Positions 13,801 through 28,800 of a DNA stretch of 64,000 nt are shown piece after piece. The DNA comes from Sialis fuliginosa. Taxonomy: Eukaryota; Arthropoda; Insecta; Megaloptera; Sialidae. Position numbers and translations under genes: made by a program. The first letter of the stretch is position 1, and each line of letters begins with the position of its first letter. The stretch spans positions 5,861,001-5,925,000 of the forward strand of contig OY540813.1 in assembly GCA_961205875.1 (NCBI GenBank). The letters are read 5' to 3'. Under the pieces are notes generated by a model. It worked only from the letters and a program-made list of their open reading frames with translations, was not told where the DNA came from and searched no databases.

Positions 13801-16800
13801 AAAGTAATAATAATAACAATCAAATAATAGAATCAGTAATATTATAACAAAAACTTCCCCTACCAAATAAAATAAAAAATAACAAGCAAATCTAACATTG
13901 ATGTAAATGGGTTAATGTGGTGAACATAACTCAAAAGTTGCGCGCCTGATGTAGATAAACATGCAGTACTAGAGCATAGGTAAAACTTTAATAATTCTGT
14001 CCAGACAGTTGTGTATGCTATATAGATACTTACGTCTGTCTACCAAACCTGAAGTGGGGGTGGGGCTAGAGGGGTTTTGAATTCGAGACACCGCTTCTGT
14101 CAATTTATCACTAAAACTTGTTTTGTTAAAAAACGATTTACGCTCATTTTCTCTACACCCTTTGCTGTTATTGATTGGACGTTCAACTCTTCAGACAGAT
14201 TTCACAAAGAAGATGAAAACACAATTAATGTTGCAATGTATATATTCAAGTACAGTCCGTTAGAAAAGTATCTTATTAAAATTTGGGTTATTTTAATTTT
14301 ATAGGAATCCTTCTATTGACGCGGTTAACTGGTTCCACCATTTTTTCTAAACATTTTCAACCACGTAAATGGAGGGTATTTTTTTAAAAACATCGGTCGA
14401 CACGTTATTACATAATTTAAATTAATAAAAATAGTATTTATTCATTCTTTCATAAAAATACATCGTTTTTACTTTTTTATATATGCATAAAATGTACTTT
14501 ATAGTAAAGTATAGTGGTCATTACTAATCATAAAAAAATTCAACGGAATTACACGGTCTTTATGTCTGTCTGTTTAAAAGCTCTACATTCTACAGTCAAA
14601 ATGGAAATTACAAAATATAATTAATTGTATGCAGTGTACTTACAGTGCACTGTGCACCCCTTATTTTTGAAGAGCACCTTATCAATTTTTAAATATTTAA
14701 AATTATTTTATAGTAGGTACGTAATAGAAAAAATATTTTAATTTTTTCTTAAAAGTTATTTTTGAAAATTGTTTCAAATAAAGTGATAATATTTTTGTCT
14801 ATAATTTATATTCAAGCCATTTTTTCGTTATAATAATGTAAAAAAAGTCTAGTGGTGGCCACACTGTTTATTTTTTTTTTGTATAAAATAGAATAATATG
14901 GTTAATTTAAACGATTTTTCTAAATATAGTTATCTGAAGTTTATTTTTCTAGCATGTCACGCGAATTTTATGGTTATGTTATTAAATTAATAATTCCATG
15001 CGTTTTAGTTTTAAATAAAATTTATCTGAAGTTACATCGCCCTTTTAATCTAAATCGATTAATCTAAGGACATTTTGTTATGATTTTCATATTTTTTGTT
15101 CATCTAATTAAATACATTCCAAAAATAACTAACGTAATATAATATTTATAATACATTTAAACTCTTATTAGTTATGCTACGAATTATTATGATTAGTTAA
15201 CATTTAATTGATTCTATAGTGTACAATAATTGTTATTAATTATTTATTCTATTTTTGTATTTCGTAAATATTAATTTATTGGTCAAGAAACTGTAATAAC
15301 AATAAATAAATAACGTAATTTTTTTGTATTAATAATTGTTATCAAAATAAGTGATATTTTGCATTAAAGTTTAATGAATTCAGTAAAGATAAATAATACA
15401 TTGGGTTATTTATAAAACGCAGTATTTATATCGAAAATTTTCTGACCTTGTTCTAAATATATTATAACGTAAGGATTCTGAAAATCTTCTCTTGAATTGA
15501 CTATTTTATTATTCAAAACGAAACTTGTTGAACTGATGTTGTTTTTAATATATTTTCATTTATATTTTTACCGAGAAATATGGGTTGAAACGAATCAGAA
15601 AAACAAAGAAAATGTAGAAAATAGAGCAATTTCTTCACTTCATTGATAACAAACTGATTTCATTTATTTTATATGTAATATTCCTATAGTAGTTGCTTTG
15701 AATTGATTGATTACGATTCCTTTTGATCAGTTGTAAGACACAAAAGCATATTTTAAATACTTGAAATAATTTGCTCCAATTTCTTCAAAGTACTTAAATT
15801 TAATTGAACAATAATCAGCTTATATAATTTATCGCACGTGTTTAATATAATTTCTTACAATTAGCTCCTTTGACAGGATTAATTTTCCAACAATAAAATC
15901 AGTTCAGTGGTTCTTATATTTAACCATTACAAATAAACAGACATAAAATTATTGAAATTAATTACTACCTGTAAAATTTGCGGACTGGCTGCTATAAACA
16001 CAAACATTTTCTTAATACGTGCCTGTCCTAATTTATTGGGTTAATATCGGACTACCCTAGATTTTACATAAATTATTATATAGCTTAAACTAATTCTAGG
16101 TTTTTTATCAGTGAAAACATCATCGAAATCGGTTCAGTAATTTTTGTATCAAATCGGAACAATCAGACAAAAATTCTAACAGCTGTAAAATGATTAGAGC
16201 CTAACTTTTGAACGTGTGGTCGGAATTGATTTTAGTTGACGGATTTGGAATCAGCGTGTCAAAATCTATATAATGACATGTATAATACCTTAAAACTCGA
16301 AAAAAAAAATCACGAAAAATCGAAAAAATTCAAAGGGGTATACCTTAAAAAAATGCCGATTTTTGGCCAAAATTTTTTTGTCGGATTTTAAAGTATTATA
16401 CATGTCATTATATGGATTTTGACACGCTGATTACAAATCCGTCAACTAAAATCAATTCCGACCACGCGTTCAAAAGTTATGGCCTTTTTTCTCCAAAAAT
16501 TTGAAAAAATTAAAACTTTGAGAGGCTATATCTCGAGAACGGTTTGAGATACAGACCTGCGGTTTGAAAATTTCAACTTTTCACGTCATTTTCTATACAA
16601 AAAAAGTGAACTTCAACTTGTCATACAAATATCGACTAAAATACAAGAAAATAAGACGTAGAATCATTTAGTTACTATATAAATATATAAGAATTTATTT
16701 AAAAAAGTAAAAGCTTGAACTAAAGCTGTTTCATTACTAGTTTTTTTTGTTAATAGGAGGGGTAGGATTGACAAAATATGCTTTCCTTTTAAAAATTTCA

Positions 16801-19800
16801 TAATTCATAATCATGAAAAAAATCGAACTCGATATTTTAACGGAATTACACGTATTGAGGGTCCCTGAACCAAAAATATTAGATTAAATACTATCTACGC
16901 CACTGGGCGTAGTAACATAAAGTTTGTAAACCACTGCCCTACTGTATGTGAACAAAATCGAATATAAAATACTACACAATGATTTAAAAACAAATTCTTG
17001 AGCACAATTGTCTCTATATAATATATATTACGATTTCATTTATTATGTGCGTGAGTATGTACGTACGCACATATGTGTATTTGAGTGTCATACATCACAA
17101 ACAAGAATTTAATATTAGTCAGCTAAGTGAGTTGAACAAATAACTTAATTCTATTGACGCGAATCATGCAAGCGTTTTACTAGCAATGCGCGAACATAGT
17201 GTGTTATAATAGTAACTGAAACTGTTACAGTAAATGTCTTTGAGTACCATTACTGTGCATACAACGTAGATCTTATACGACATTGTATGCTATTGAAAAT
17301 TTAAATGTATTTTTTATTCGGATTGCATTGAGCGTAACGAGAAAGAGGGCTTAATGTAATTATTTTTTAGTTCTTTGTGACGGTCTTATTTTATTTAATG
17401 TACCTTTTGTAGTTCGTGTCGTTTTTATTATTATTTTATATTTTTTAAAGACATATATTAATAAACTAAATTATTTTAGTATACAGAATTATAGTTATTG
17501 TACTAAAAATTATGGTTTTAATTTTTAATAAAATACGTAAAAATGACTGCAGTACTCTTGACATACACAAGATTTTATTGTAATAATTAATTAAAAAAAA
17601 AAAAAGAAAAAATATATTGCATACAAATTTCATATTTTAAATGTAACTTTTATTGGGTATTAAAAAATTAAAACCAATAAAAACTATACTGTACTGTATT
17701 ATTTTTTTATTTTTTTTTATAAGTGTATTTTAAAATTTAAATATACGTAGATAAAAATGTTATATATTCTACTAAAGATGTAGGGAAAAAATTAAATTAT
17801 ATAGTAATTTTTACAATGCTATTATTAATTTATTTTCTTATTTATCACAATATTTTATATAGAAATTCATATTAATATTATAAATGGGAAATGTGTATGT
17901 TACATTTGTACGTGCGACCTGTTTTATCGACTATAACATAAATCTGTATTACCTAACTATATTTTACTTCTTCTTCTTCACGAATGACAGCTTTTCTACT
18001 TTACCTAAACCATATACTTACATTTTATTATATATTATATATGACGTGAACGAACGTCTCTTTTAGATTTTTTTTTTATAATTTCGGTCTGTATGTTTGT
18101 TAATCTCGAGTAAACTCGAAAACTACTGAACCGATTTTGATGGGATTTTGTCTATTAAAAAACCTAAGTCCATATAATTATTTCAAGCTAGATATCATCA
18201 CATTACTCAATCTGCTGTAATATAAGTTGTATGTTATACCTAAAATATTTGTTAATGAATATTTTTTTTTTTATTTTTCAGGAGATGACCGAAGTGGCGA
18301 CGCCACTAACGGCCATCGCCGCGACGCCTCGTAAAGAGCCCGACTCAAAGTTCACATTCAATCCGGTCCTGGCAAAGGTGAGTTATACTACAGTTTAGAT
18401 ATCTCTCACCGGATTTGTGTCATTTTGTGCGCTGTTTGATATTTGCCACAGGTTTATTTTTATTTTTTCTAATGCTGTATTGAATACATTCATATTTACT
18501 ATGATGTGAGCTTCAAACCGTGACTTTTTGAACTTAACGAAGAATATTTTTATATAAACGAATTCGTTTGTTTCCCTTGAGCTTCGACTTTTTTCGATAA
18601 AATAAAAATGTGTGATATTTTTTCTTCGTTGAATGTGGGATTCATAAATTATTTATTATTTATTTAACTTCACTGGGTTTGCATTAATTAAAAACTGTTA
18701 AAATCAGATTTAAATCACTTATTTATCTATATTAGTATTATAAATGCGAAAGTAACTCAATCTGGTTTTGACCGTTTTACGGCTAAACTTATCTTGATGT
18801 AATTTGGCATCCTGAGGAAGATAAAAAAATACAAATTCTACGCGGATAAAATCGCTAGTCATAGATTCAAAAATTCATTTATTCATAAATTTTTGTTTTC
18901 CGTTGATATTTATAATAATACAGGTATCAATAAAAAAGAAGTAGACACCCATGCCTAGTTATATTATTACTAATGCTTAAAAAAATATATGATTAAATTT
19001 TTATTATTTAACTGTTGGTTTCGTAAAATTTGCAATTGTTCTTATAATTTGTTCTTTACGACCTTGTTAAATTTATAAGTACTTAATGAAGTAATATTAG
19101 AATGTTGTTAGATCGTTAACCTCCCCCTATTTTATGAAAAAGGAAGTAACGCTATGAGTTTCACGAATTTTAAGTTCCTGGTGTGATTTATATCAGTGCA
19201 CAACAAAAGGGGAGACTACCTTATTATTTATTATAATTACTTTAATTAAATATTTTCTACATTTTTACGCTAATTTTACATAATATTTATTTACATATTA
19301 TATTTTATTAACGCATTGGACCCGGTGTTACTCGGGGACATAAATTGAATCTGTAATAAACCTATTAAACATTGTTTTCATTTATCGCTATCGGTATTTA
19401 CTTTGTGAAACACTTTACCCATTAGTGAAAACCGAAATAAAATCCGTTCAGTTGTTACTGAGAAAATCGTGCACAGATAAACAAGATTTTATTAATCTGG
19501 TATCTTTATTTATTTATTTTTAAAGATCTCAAAGTATAAAGACAAAACTTACACCTAGAAACAAAGATACGTAACATGTACAGTTTTATTTTTAACGTAA
19601 TAACTTCCATCCACACGTAAATATTTGTAATTTAATATCAGTTAAATACAAAACGTTCTAAAAATAAATAACAATCATAAAACTATATACACAGAGAGAA
19701 AAAAAAACAAGTCCGTGTACTAAACTTGACGATTCTAGCCCCAAAGGAAGAGAAGATATTGATGGGCGGGCGGAAATCGACAGGGGAAATGTGTAACGCG

Positions 19801-22800
19801 AACTTAGGGGTTTAGTGGGGGCGCAATGTATGCATGTGTGTGTGTGTGTGTGGGATTGTGCAGTACCGGCGCAGAAAATTTTAGACCCTGTAATTATTCG
19901 AGCTACTGTTTATTTTAACGTTATTGCTTGGAGAGTCAAATATTAAAACAATATATTTATTAGGGTGTTTTATTTTTATTTTTTTTTCGGTTCCGCAGGC
20001 CTATGTTTTAGCTTTGGATCGAAAGTTAATTGTCCCAAAATTTCAGACTCATAGATCAAACCTGTGGACGGCGCAAACCGAGTATTTCTCCCATTTGATT
20101 AACAGCAACTGATTTTTTCTTTTATATCTTTTGCATCGTAGTACTTATCATTTTGTAATCATTAGCAAGTGTCCATCACAGCGTGCTCATTACTGGTGTT
20201 ACTTTATCCTGCATTACTGGAGAAAAAATATGAACAAACTAAAAGGCTATAATTTAAAAAACAAACTATATTTGTGGGCTTTGATAATTAAATTGATTAA
20301 ATAAAGAGTTACTTATTTTATTAGTAACATGAGTTCATGAGAATTACAAGAATTATAGTGGCCATAACTGGTGCCAGTACCTTATGTACTAATAATGAGA
20401 GAACTCCTGAATGACTGATTCATTACGCTCAGCCCAAACCCTCGGACTTGAAAAACGTGTCTTCTTAATTATGATAAGCACTCTATGGAGGAATTTTTGG
20501 AAAAACAACCCCTTATGGCGGGGGGACTCTGGAGGAGGGATAAATATAATTTTTTTTAATTTCTGGCCAAATACTTTTCTATTAAATACACACGTATCGC
20601 GATTTTCAACCCTAATATGGGTAAATAAGACGCGAGCGTTTCTCTAGTTTTCACATGTGTTTTGTCTGCACATACATATTTATCGAAATCTTATAAATTA
20701 TTAAGTATAGCTTCCCTACTTGCTACATATGCGTAAAACCGTCACTGTATATGCATACATATGTTATGTTGATGTGTGCGTAACAATCTGTATAGGATAC
20801 GGGGATCAGGTGTTTATACAATAACCTCTAATGCGACCCACTAAAATCAAAAGGTTAGACACAGTCCCGTCCTAAATAAACAGAAGATAAACACATAAAT
20901 TCAACATTGTGTGTCTATAAATTCAATAAAAAGAGAGTATCCGGAAATTTGTCATTGTATTAAATATGACAGTGATGTAATTCAAATATTGAGAGAAAGT
21001 GATTAACTTTAATTGCGTTGATTTGTGTAAAAAACGTTTTAAACTTTCGTTCGTAAAATTGATTCCAATCGTTATTCGTTGCTTTTGATTTTTTATTTGA
21101 TGGATGGTATTTGAATTTGCATTCAATTTCTTTACAAAGTATGAATAATAATGAATATACATTTTTTTATTTACGTATCAATTAGGTGTTTTATTATGGA
21201 TATTAAATTTAATTATGTTTAATACCAGGGTTGCATAAAACTCATTCGAATTTTCGAATAGAAATATTTATTTCTTATAACTTTTAATAAATATTACTTC
21301 GTGATTGAAAGTAGGGGGGGGGGGGGGGGGGGCTGAAACCTAGAAAAGACTTGACTTCACGTTAAGACCTTTCGAATGATACCTAACTTGCCTATTTTAA
21401 GGCATGGGGGCAGTACATTATAACTATCACAAAATTTCCCTTGTATTCTCTGAAAAAATCAATGATTTAAACAAATACAATCATTTATAAAATATTAATA
21501 CTACATGGGCTGAAAAATCTTTGGCCTAACAATGAAAAAACAATTTTGGGGCAGATGTGCCGTAACACTTATCAAGTCATTCCTTTATTTGAATGGTATT
21601 TAAGAGTACATGAAATGTCATGAAATTTTGACAGTAGTCTAGTTAATGTTGGTACTCTATAGGAAGCATTTTGTTTTGTTTCTGTCGCAATTTGTATGTC
21701 AGACGAAATACTTTTTTTAAAGGATATTGAAAATGACAACCAAAAAAATATTTTTTTACGTTATATTTTGTAGTTCTAATTTTGTGTTGTATAAAACTTC
21801 TTTTTTTATTAAAATATACGTTTATTGTAAATAATTATTAATAAAGGACTTAATACCCATACGAGTATGCCGCGTTTTGGTTAATAAATTTCAAACCCCA
21901 TTTCATCAGACATATTAAACAGTTTTATTGCTTATAGGCTGACATCTTGAAATACTTATATTTGTTTTCAACACTGTTGTTACGGCTCGTTGTTAACAGA
22001 TGGCGATACTGTGTCGTTTGTAAACACAAAAATGTGTTTAATGTTTTCTAAATTAGATGGGTTTGTTGTTTTTCTTTAAGAGGGTGAGTATTTTTGTCTA
22101 ATTGCGTCTTCTTTGATCCTTACTGAATAAACATTTGAATGATATCATTATTTTTCATAAAAGAAGATAGATTATAGATAGATAGATACCTTTATATCCG
22201 GTATTATTAAAGAAATTACCTAGCAAACGCTATAACTGAATTACATTTCAATTTGCAAAAAAAACAACTGAAAAGTAAAGATTTCAATCTTTAAAATGCA
22301 ATTTTATTTTTTGCCCTTTATTTGTAATTATAAATTTTTTTTCGAACAAAATAATTTTCTTTCAATTACAATTTCGGTTCAGTGAACTTTCATTTAAATT
22401 TAATACCCTGCAGATAGTATTTGATTTGATTTATCATTTATTTGAAATTGTAAGGAAGTTATGACTTTTTAATATGTAGATATAGGTCAGGGGTTCAACA
22501 ATTTAATATTAATGTTTACTTTCAATTCAAATTATCATTACTAATATATTAATCTGTAGGAATTTTTCGAGTCATACATCGTTTTAAAAGCAATATAATA
22601 TGATTTTAATCGATTTTCGGGACACAAATAAGCCAATATCCTTCCTCAAGATGCAAGCTATCTCCCTACCAAATTTCATCAAGATCGGTTCAGCAGTTTA
22701 GCCGTAAATAGGTAACAAACAGACAGACAGATAGAGTTACTTTCGTATGAATATAATAGTTGATAATTTTTGTAGTGTTATTTTATTATCAGTCAAAATT

Positions 22801-25800
22801 TAATATTGTGTACGCCCCTGTCTTCAAAAGGACATTCCAGTGATATATAAATTTTGATGCATTATTTTACAACTTCTATTGAATTATTTCGTGTATAAAA
22901 TATAACATACGAATGTAATACAAGAAAAAATATGATCGTCAATGTGTTAAATCGAGTTACTTTATTTTGAAATTGAGTTGTCAAAACATAAAGAAAATGA
23001 AATTAAAAAAACATAACACGTCGAATCCTCTATATCTTTTTACCCCGGAAGATTTTATCAAATAAAAAAATTCGAGCAATTTTGTGCGTATGAATTTTAA
23101 TAAATTCATCGAGGCAGCCTTCTCGATTGTACTTTAACTTCTGACAGGAGTCATTATGTTCCGTACTCACGTCCCGGTGTGTGCGTGTTTGACTGTTAGG
23201 GGACTTACACACGGTCCAGTTTTAAACCTCCACGTTTCTGAAATATTAATATACAAATTTGTTTTACAGTATTTTATGGGTAACTCCACGCTATTTAAGC
23301 CGTTATTAACCTACATAATTTTAAACCATAAGCAAAAGGACGCCGCTTTTATTCAGAAACCAAGCAACAAGTATATCAATTTAATCGGATTCTAAATCCG
23401 ATAGTTTAGTCGTGTGCTTTTATCTTTATTGAACGTACGAATGTGTGTAGGTGGGTGGGTGTGAGAGAGTGTGTGTGAGCGCGTACTCACACAGACAAAT
23501 GTGTGCGATGCCATTCCACTTCCGGTTGAAATCAACTGTACTGTTATGAAGTTAGTGTGGCGGGGTAACGACTATTCTTCATACCTCCCCTCTCTCTCTG
23601 TCTCTTATACATTCACCATCTCTGCCTTTCTCTCTCTATTGCACCCACCCCCTCATCATCATATTATTGCTACGCCGTTTTTATTGCGTTAGAATTATTA
23701 GACATAGTGAAGGTTTTTTTTATTATGTTGGCAACACGTTTTGTTTTATTAAACTTGCGATGATGACATAGTGTCACACTAATATTATCATTAGCATAAT
23801 GCACAGTTTGCTTGTTCGTAATCTGTTAGCACTGTATAAACGGGCGGGTGCTAAAACGCCGAAAAAATATACACAAAATACGATGTAGTTTACGAGGATG
23901 CTTAGATTTAATCTTCACTGCTGAGTTTGGTTTTGGTTAATTTACTTTTGGCTTGATAGGAGCTAGTCGTAATCTCCGTTGAAGGGAGTAGGTTTAAGAG
24001 ACAAAGGATGTTGAGATTCTAGGGCTTGTGAAAAATTTATCTGGGGTAGTTTTTATTGTCGAATCAATTAATAGCGTATTTATAGTTAACTATACGAGAT
24101 AGTTCAATAGTGCGTCCAGCTTTCCTAGCATACTTCCCGTAGGAGATAGAAAAAAAATTTGGTACATAATATTATTGGTTTGAAACGATCAACGTCGTAA
24201 AATTATTTTCAACAATACAGGGTGTTCCATTTTTACGCTATAACAAAAACAAAGATTTTTTAAATGGAACAGCCTGTAACGTTTTAAATCTTCCGATATC
24301 ATTTTCTAACCTCAGTTTTGTCAAATTATATTTTTTTTTCTATCTCCTACGGGAAGTGAGCTAGGAAAGCCGGACGCACTATTTAACTATTCTGTATATT
24401 AAATAGCATCTTGGATGATTTTCTTCGTCCTTTTGAATTCATTGAATAAATGTTTCTCTTTTTACCATTCATTTAAGATTGTTCACGTCTTCTCCCGCAT
24501 TATGTTAACATCAACTCATTTTTATACATTTTATTTAAAAAATATACCTATATCATTCTAGGGTCATGTATGTACCTTCTACCAGTGGAAGTTCAATCAA
24601 AATCGGTTCAGTAACTTTTGTATCAACTCAAAACAAAAAAATAGATTAAAAATCTAAAGTGTCAAAATGGATTATATTACCTGTACAAAAACAACGTATA
24701 GACACAAACTCTCAAATATTATTGTATATATAGATAGCCTATACATATTTATTTATTATTTTGATTACTAATAGAATCATACTGATAATAATAATAAAAT
24801 TTTGAATAGTAATAACAAATTATAAATTTGAAATTCCATAAAAGTAATTTCATTTACTTTATAATGCAGTAGGTAATAAACTGTCCACTCTTGCATTGAA
24901 GTGAGATAAAACATATTATTAGTATATTGTTGATATGCTAGTAAAACAACTGATATTTTTTATCAGACATAATGGTCCATAAAACGGTATTATTCACATT
25001 ATGTAGAGTGAACAAGCAATATTGGAACGATTTGTTCAAAGATATACTGATTAATTCAATGTTCAAGTAATCTTATTGTTATTTAATGCATAAAAATATG
25101 TGCACATATTTTTAGAAGTAGAAAAATATTTTATTTTGTATTTATATAATTTTTCATATGTGTATGTATTTCATATAATCTTTATAGAGAATTAAGCTCA
25201 TGGGTTATTTGCATTGTTATTTTGCACTAGAAATTGCCAAAACCGTAAAAAGTTATTCAATTTTGGTTTTGACCGATATAATTTTGTACACGTGATAGGT
25301 TAGGTTAGTTAAGTGACATCTACTTTGCAAATGCGAAACTAAAAACCTGTTTTATCGACTATCATAATATAAATATGTATTACCTAACCTAAATTCCAGT
25401 TTTATATAAATACTAGCGACCTAAAATATTCATTATGTATACCTAACGTGCCCACCCATCATGCTCACCCAACATGCCCACCCAGTGACATCATGTAAAC
25501 AAAACACGACTTGATAAAGATTTTTTAAGTCTCTTGATGTTAAATCTTAGATTTTCATAAAATATTAATGGCCACACAAATGCACAGAATATTGGTGAAA
25601 ACCGCATTGAAATCGGTTCAGTAATTTCCGAGTTTATAAGCATCATACAAATGAACATTAATTTTTTTATATAGAGATAAAAAATGTATTTACTTTGAAC
25701 ACCCCTGCTAAAACTTTCAATACAAATTGCAATGTGTTCTCTTAAATACACATATATTCTTATCAAAATGTAAATATTTCGTAAAGTCGATATGATATTG

Positions 25801-28800
25801 GTTCCAGATATGTATAATTTAATATTTTCATAAATAAAAGTATTGTATAATTGTGTCAATTGAATTCGGAAGTTATAAGTGTTTTCTTTCTTTTTCAGTT
25901 GACGGAAAGAGTGTCACCGCCTCCGCCTTCTTTGGAATTATCGAAACGTGAGTACCTTTAAATATTTTTATCTATTTATTATTTACTTTTTGTTACGTAT
26001 AATATATCATTATCTACAAAATAGTGAAGTATTTTTTCTGGGGATATTTAAAGAGTATCGAAGTATTTTATAGTCTTCTGCGAATTATTGATTTATTTAG
26101 TTTTAAATTAATATTAATACACTTTTGAAATAAATGTAGGTAGAAGAAAATTAGCGTCAACGGAAATTTTATTGTTAGTCAACAATATTATATTATTTTT
26201 AATTGTAAATACGGCCAACTATTTATTAATATTTTTATTAAATGTTCTTTTTAAATCATACTATATATCTCTCGCGGGAAGAAATTTTTAAAATATAATT
26301 TCATAATAATTTTAATCTGTTTTTTTCTAATTTACCTTGAAATATAGCTTTATTATTATGACACGAATCATTTTTATTATTCTTAATAATTCAGAATTAA
26401 TTATTTAATAATATGCATGTATCTAATAAAATTTTATATTTTCATACTACGCTTACAAAAGAACACATTGAGTTGCCTCTCTCTCTCTTATATTACATTT
26501 TGTCTGTACTTATAACATCGTTAAAAAGTTAAGTTTTTAGAGAAAAATTGAAATATTCAGTTTGTATTCAGGAAAAACCTTACTTTGATATAAAAAAGAA
26601 ACGGAGTAAAATCTCTTTGACTTGGCTCGTTTTAATTAATAATTAAATTATTATTTTCCAATGAACTCAGTTGACTTATTCTCCTTACTAGATGAATATA
26701 ATGTAACCTATAACCGCGCATTAGCAATATTGAATATGATTAATATGTACTTACAAACGATATCGATTATACCCTTTTGCGATGTATAGAATCCACCTCA
26801 GCTTTTAGCAGGGGACATTTTAGTAAACAAATCGCTGTTTATATTTACGTCATTATATGATTTAATCATAATAAAAGCCGCGTGTGTTTGACATTTTATA
26901 GAACGTATAAATGAAAGCACGTGGTTTCAGCCCAATAAAAAAGGGATCACGTGCCGTCAGAGAAAAATCAATATATTAAAATTGTGATAATTTTAATTAC
27001 GATTTAACCCTTCGTTTATGTTATTATACCTATTATTTTGTGTATGTTACCAGGTTTATGGGTATTAGTCACGACTTTTTGGTGTTTTTACAACCCATGT
27101 TTTATCGTAAATTGTAAATAATTTTTTTTATAAATAACTATTAATATTTGTCAGTATATTGTTTATTGAAATATATAGGTACTTAATTCTAGTAATTATA
27201 AAGTACCATTTAATTTATAAATGTAATAATGAATTTTAGAATTTTGTATAATGATAAACAATGAATGTTTTTAATAATTCAATTTGTTTACATTTTCATC
27301 ATTTGTAAATATAGTGTTCAGAGTAAAAAGTTCATTATATTAATTTCATATGTTAATTTGTTAAATAACCAAATAGGGTCCCTGGTGACGTACGCAATTT
27401 AATATCTTTTTTAAGGGTTGGGGTAGTATTTGTTAAATATTTTACCCTTTCATTAGTTAAATATTAACAACAGCGTTTATTTATATACAAAAAGTAATTG
27501 TAAATATCGTCCATTGCCCTATGATAATTTGATTAGATTATATATTTTGTACATCATGAGTAATTTATATAAATTTAGAAAATCACAAAAGGTATGAATA
27601 TTTTAATGATTATTATCGATCTATATTGTTATATATTTCAGAGCATAAACTTAGAAACTATATAGATATTAATTAATTATTCAAAATTAACTTCTAACCC
27701 GTTTTTCGTCTACCTAAATACTTGAAAATAACTTGTAATACAAGAGATTTTGAAATTATGTATTTACAAATAAGGGCAGAACTATGTTGAATATAATAAA
27801 AAAAAATTTCTAGAGCAAAAGCTAAGCTATCTGCGAGGAATCAAATCGTTATAAATTTGCTCGAGATTATAACTAATATAAACTAATACACTTGTCATCA
27901 CTGCTTTTAAATTATTCATACATACATAAAATACCATTAATTACAACTGTCAATGGGTTGTCATTTATATTTAATATCCTGCAGATAACGTTAACTTAGT
28001 TATTGCTCTACTATATAGGTCTAGAGCAAATTCTTTATAACATCGGATGTAAGTCTATATATAATTCTGCCTTTTCCTCAACACCAGTTTAATTTCTCCC
28101 CCATCTGTAGAGTGAGGTATAAAATTACCCCTATAAATGGTAAAGGAAACAGGGTATAGTTTTATTAAAAAAAAAACTTTCTTGCGCTTGTTCTAAAGTC
28201 TGAAGCCTCATTTGATTTAAATGATGTAAATACCTATACACGTAGGTAAGTACATATTTCTAGAAAATTGCAATAGCAAACGCCGATTTGAATACACACA
28301 AAGTACCCACATGTTTATACAAGCTGTACCCGCGGCTTCGCTCGTGTGGACTACGGAATTATTGTTAGGATTTTGTTGAATTATTTAATTTAATTTACTA
28401 TTATCGTCACTGCTTATTCCTTATGATACCTAACGTAACAAAATATATACTAAAACCTGGACAAAGAACATAAAAAAACACGTAAATCGGATAAGTGGTT
28501 CTAGTGTGATAAGCGCACTAACGGACAGACAGACAAACGTTGCGTTTTACAATATAGATATAAGGTACTGGCACCAGTCTTGAACAATACCCCAGTGATG
28601 AACATTTTAAAATTTTGTTCATTACTGGAGAAAAAACATATACAAAATAAAAGGCTATAATTAAAAAAAAAACTATATTTGCTGATTTTGATAATTAAAT
28701 TGATTAAATAAAAAGTAAGTTGACTTCATGAGAATTACAAAAAAGTAACCCATCAATCGCAATAAACAATATACTTTGCTCTTAAAGTGTTCAAAATTTG

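Larger units (their letters stand above)
12695..18281. other. lilli intron, 5.6 kb
   Basis: It holds a half copy of the AAGGTACTGG MITE (about 13520-13794), an inverted repeat (16201-16482) and a repeat copy near 17900-18000. The rest is AT-rich with nothing recognised. Confidence 0.7.
18378..25898. other. lilli intron, 7.5 kb
   Basis: It holds retroelement-like tails (18728-18830 reversed, 22631-22760), a (TG)9 at 19835-19852, a half MITE (about 20116-20382), a run of 19 G at 21314-21332, a MITE copy from 22194, a GAGA/CT tract (23440-23670), a TIR element (24099-24390) and a repeat copy at 25290-25390. No coding content was seen. Confidence 0.7.
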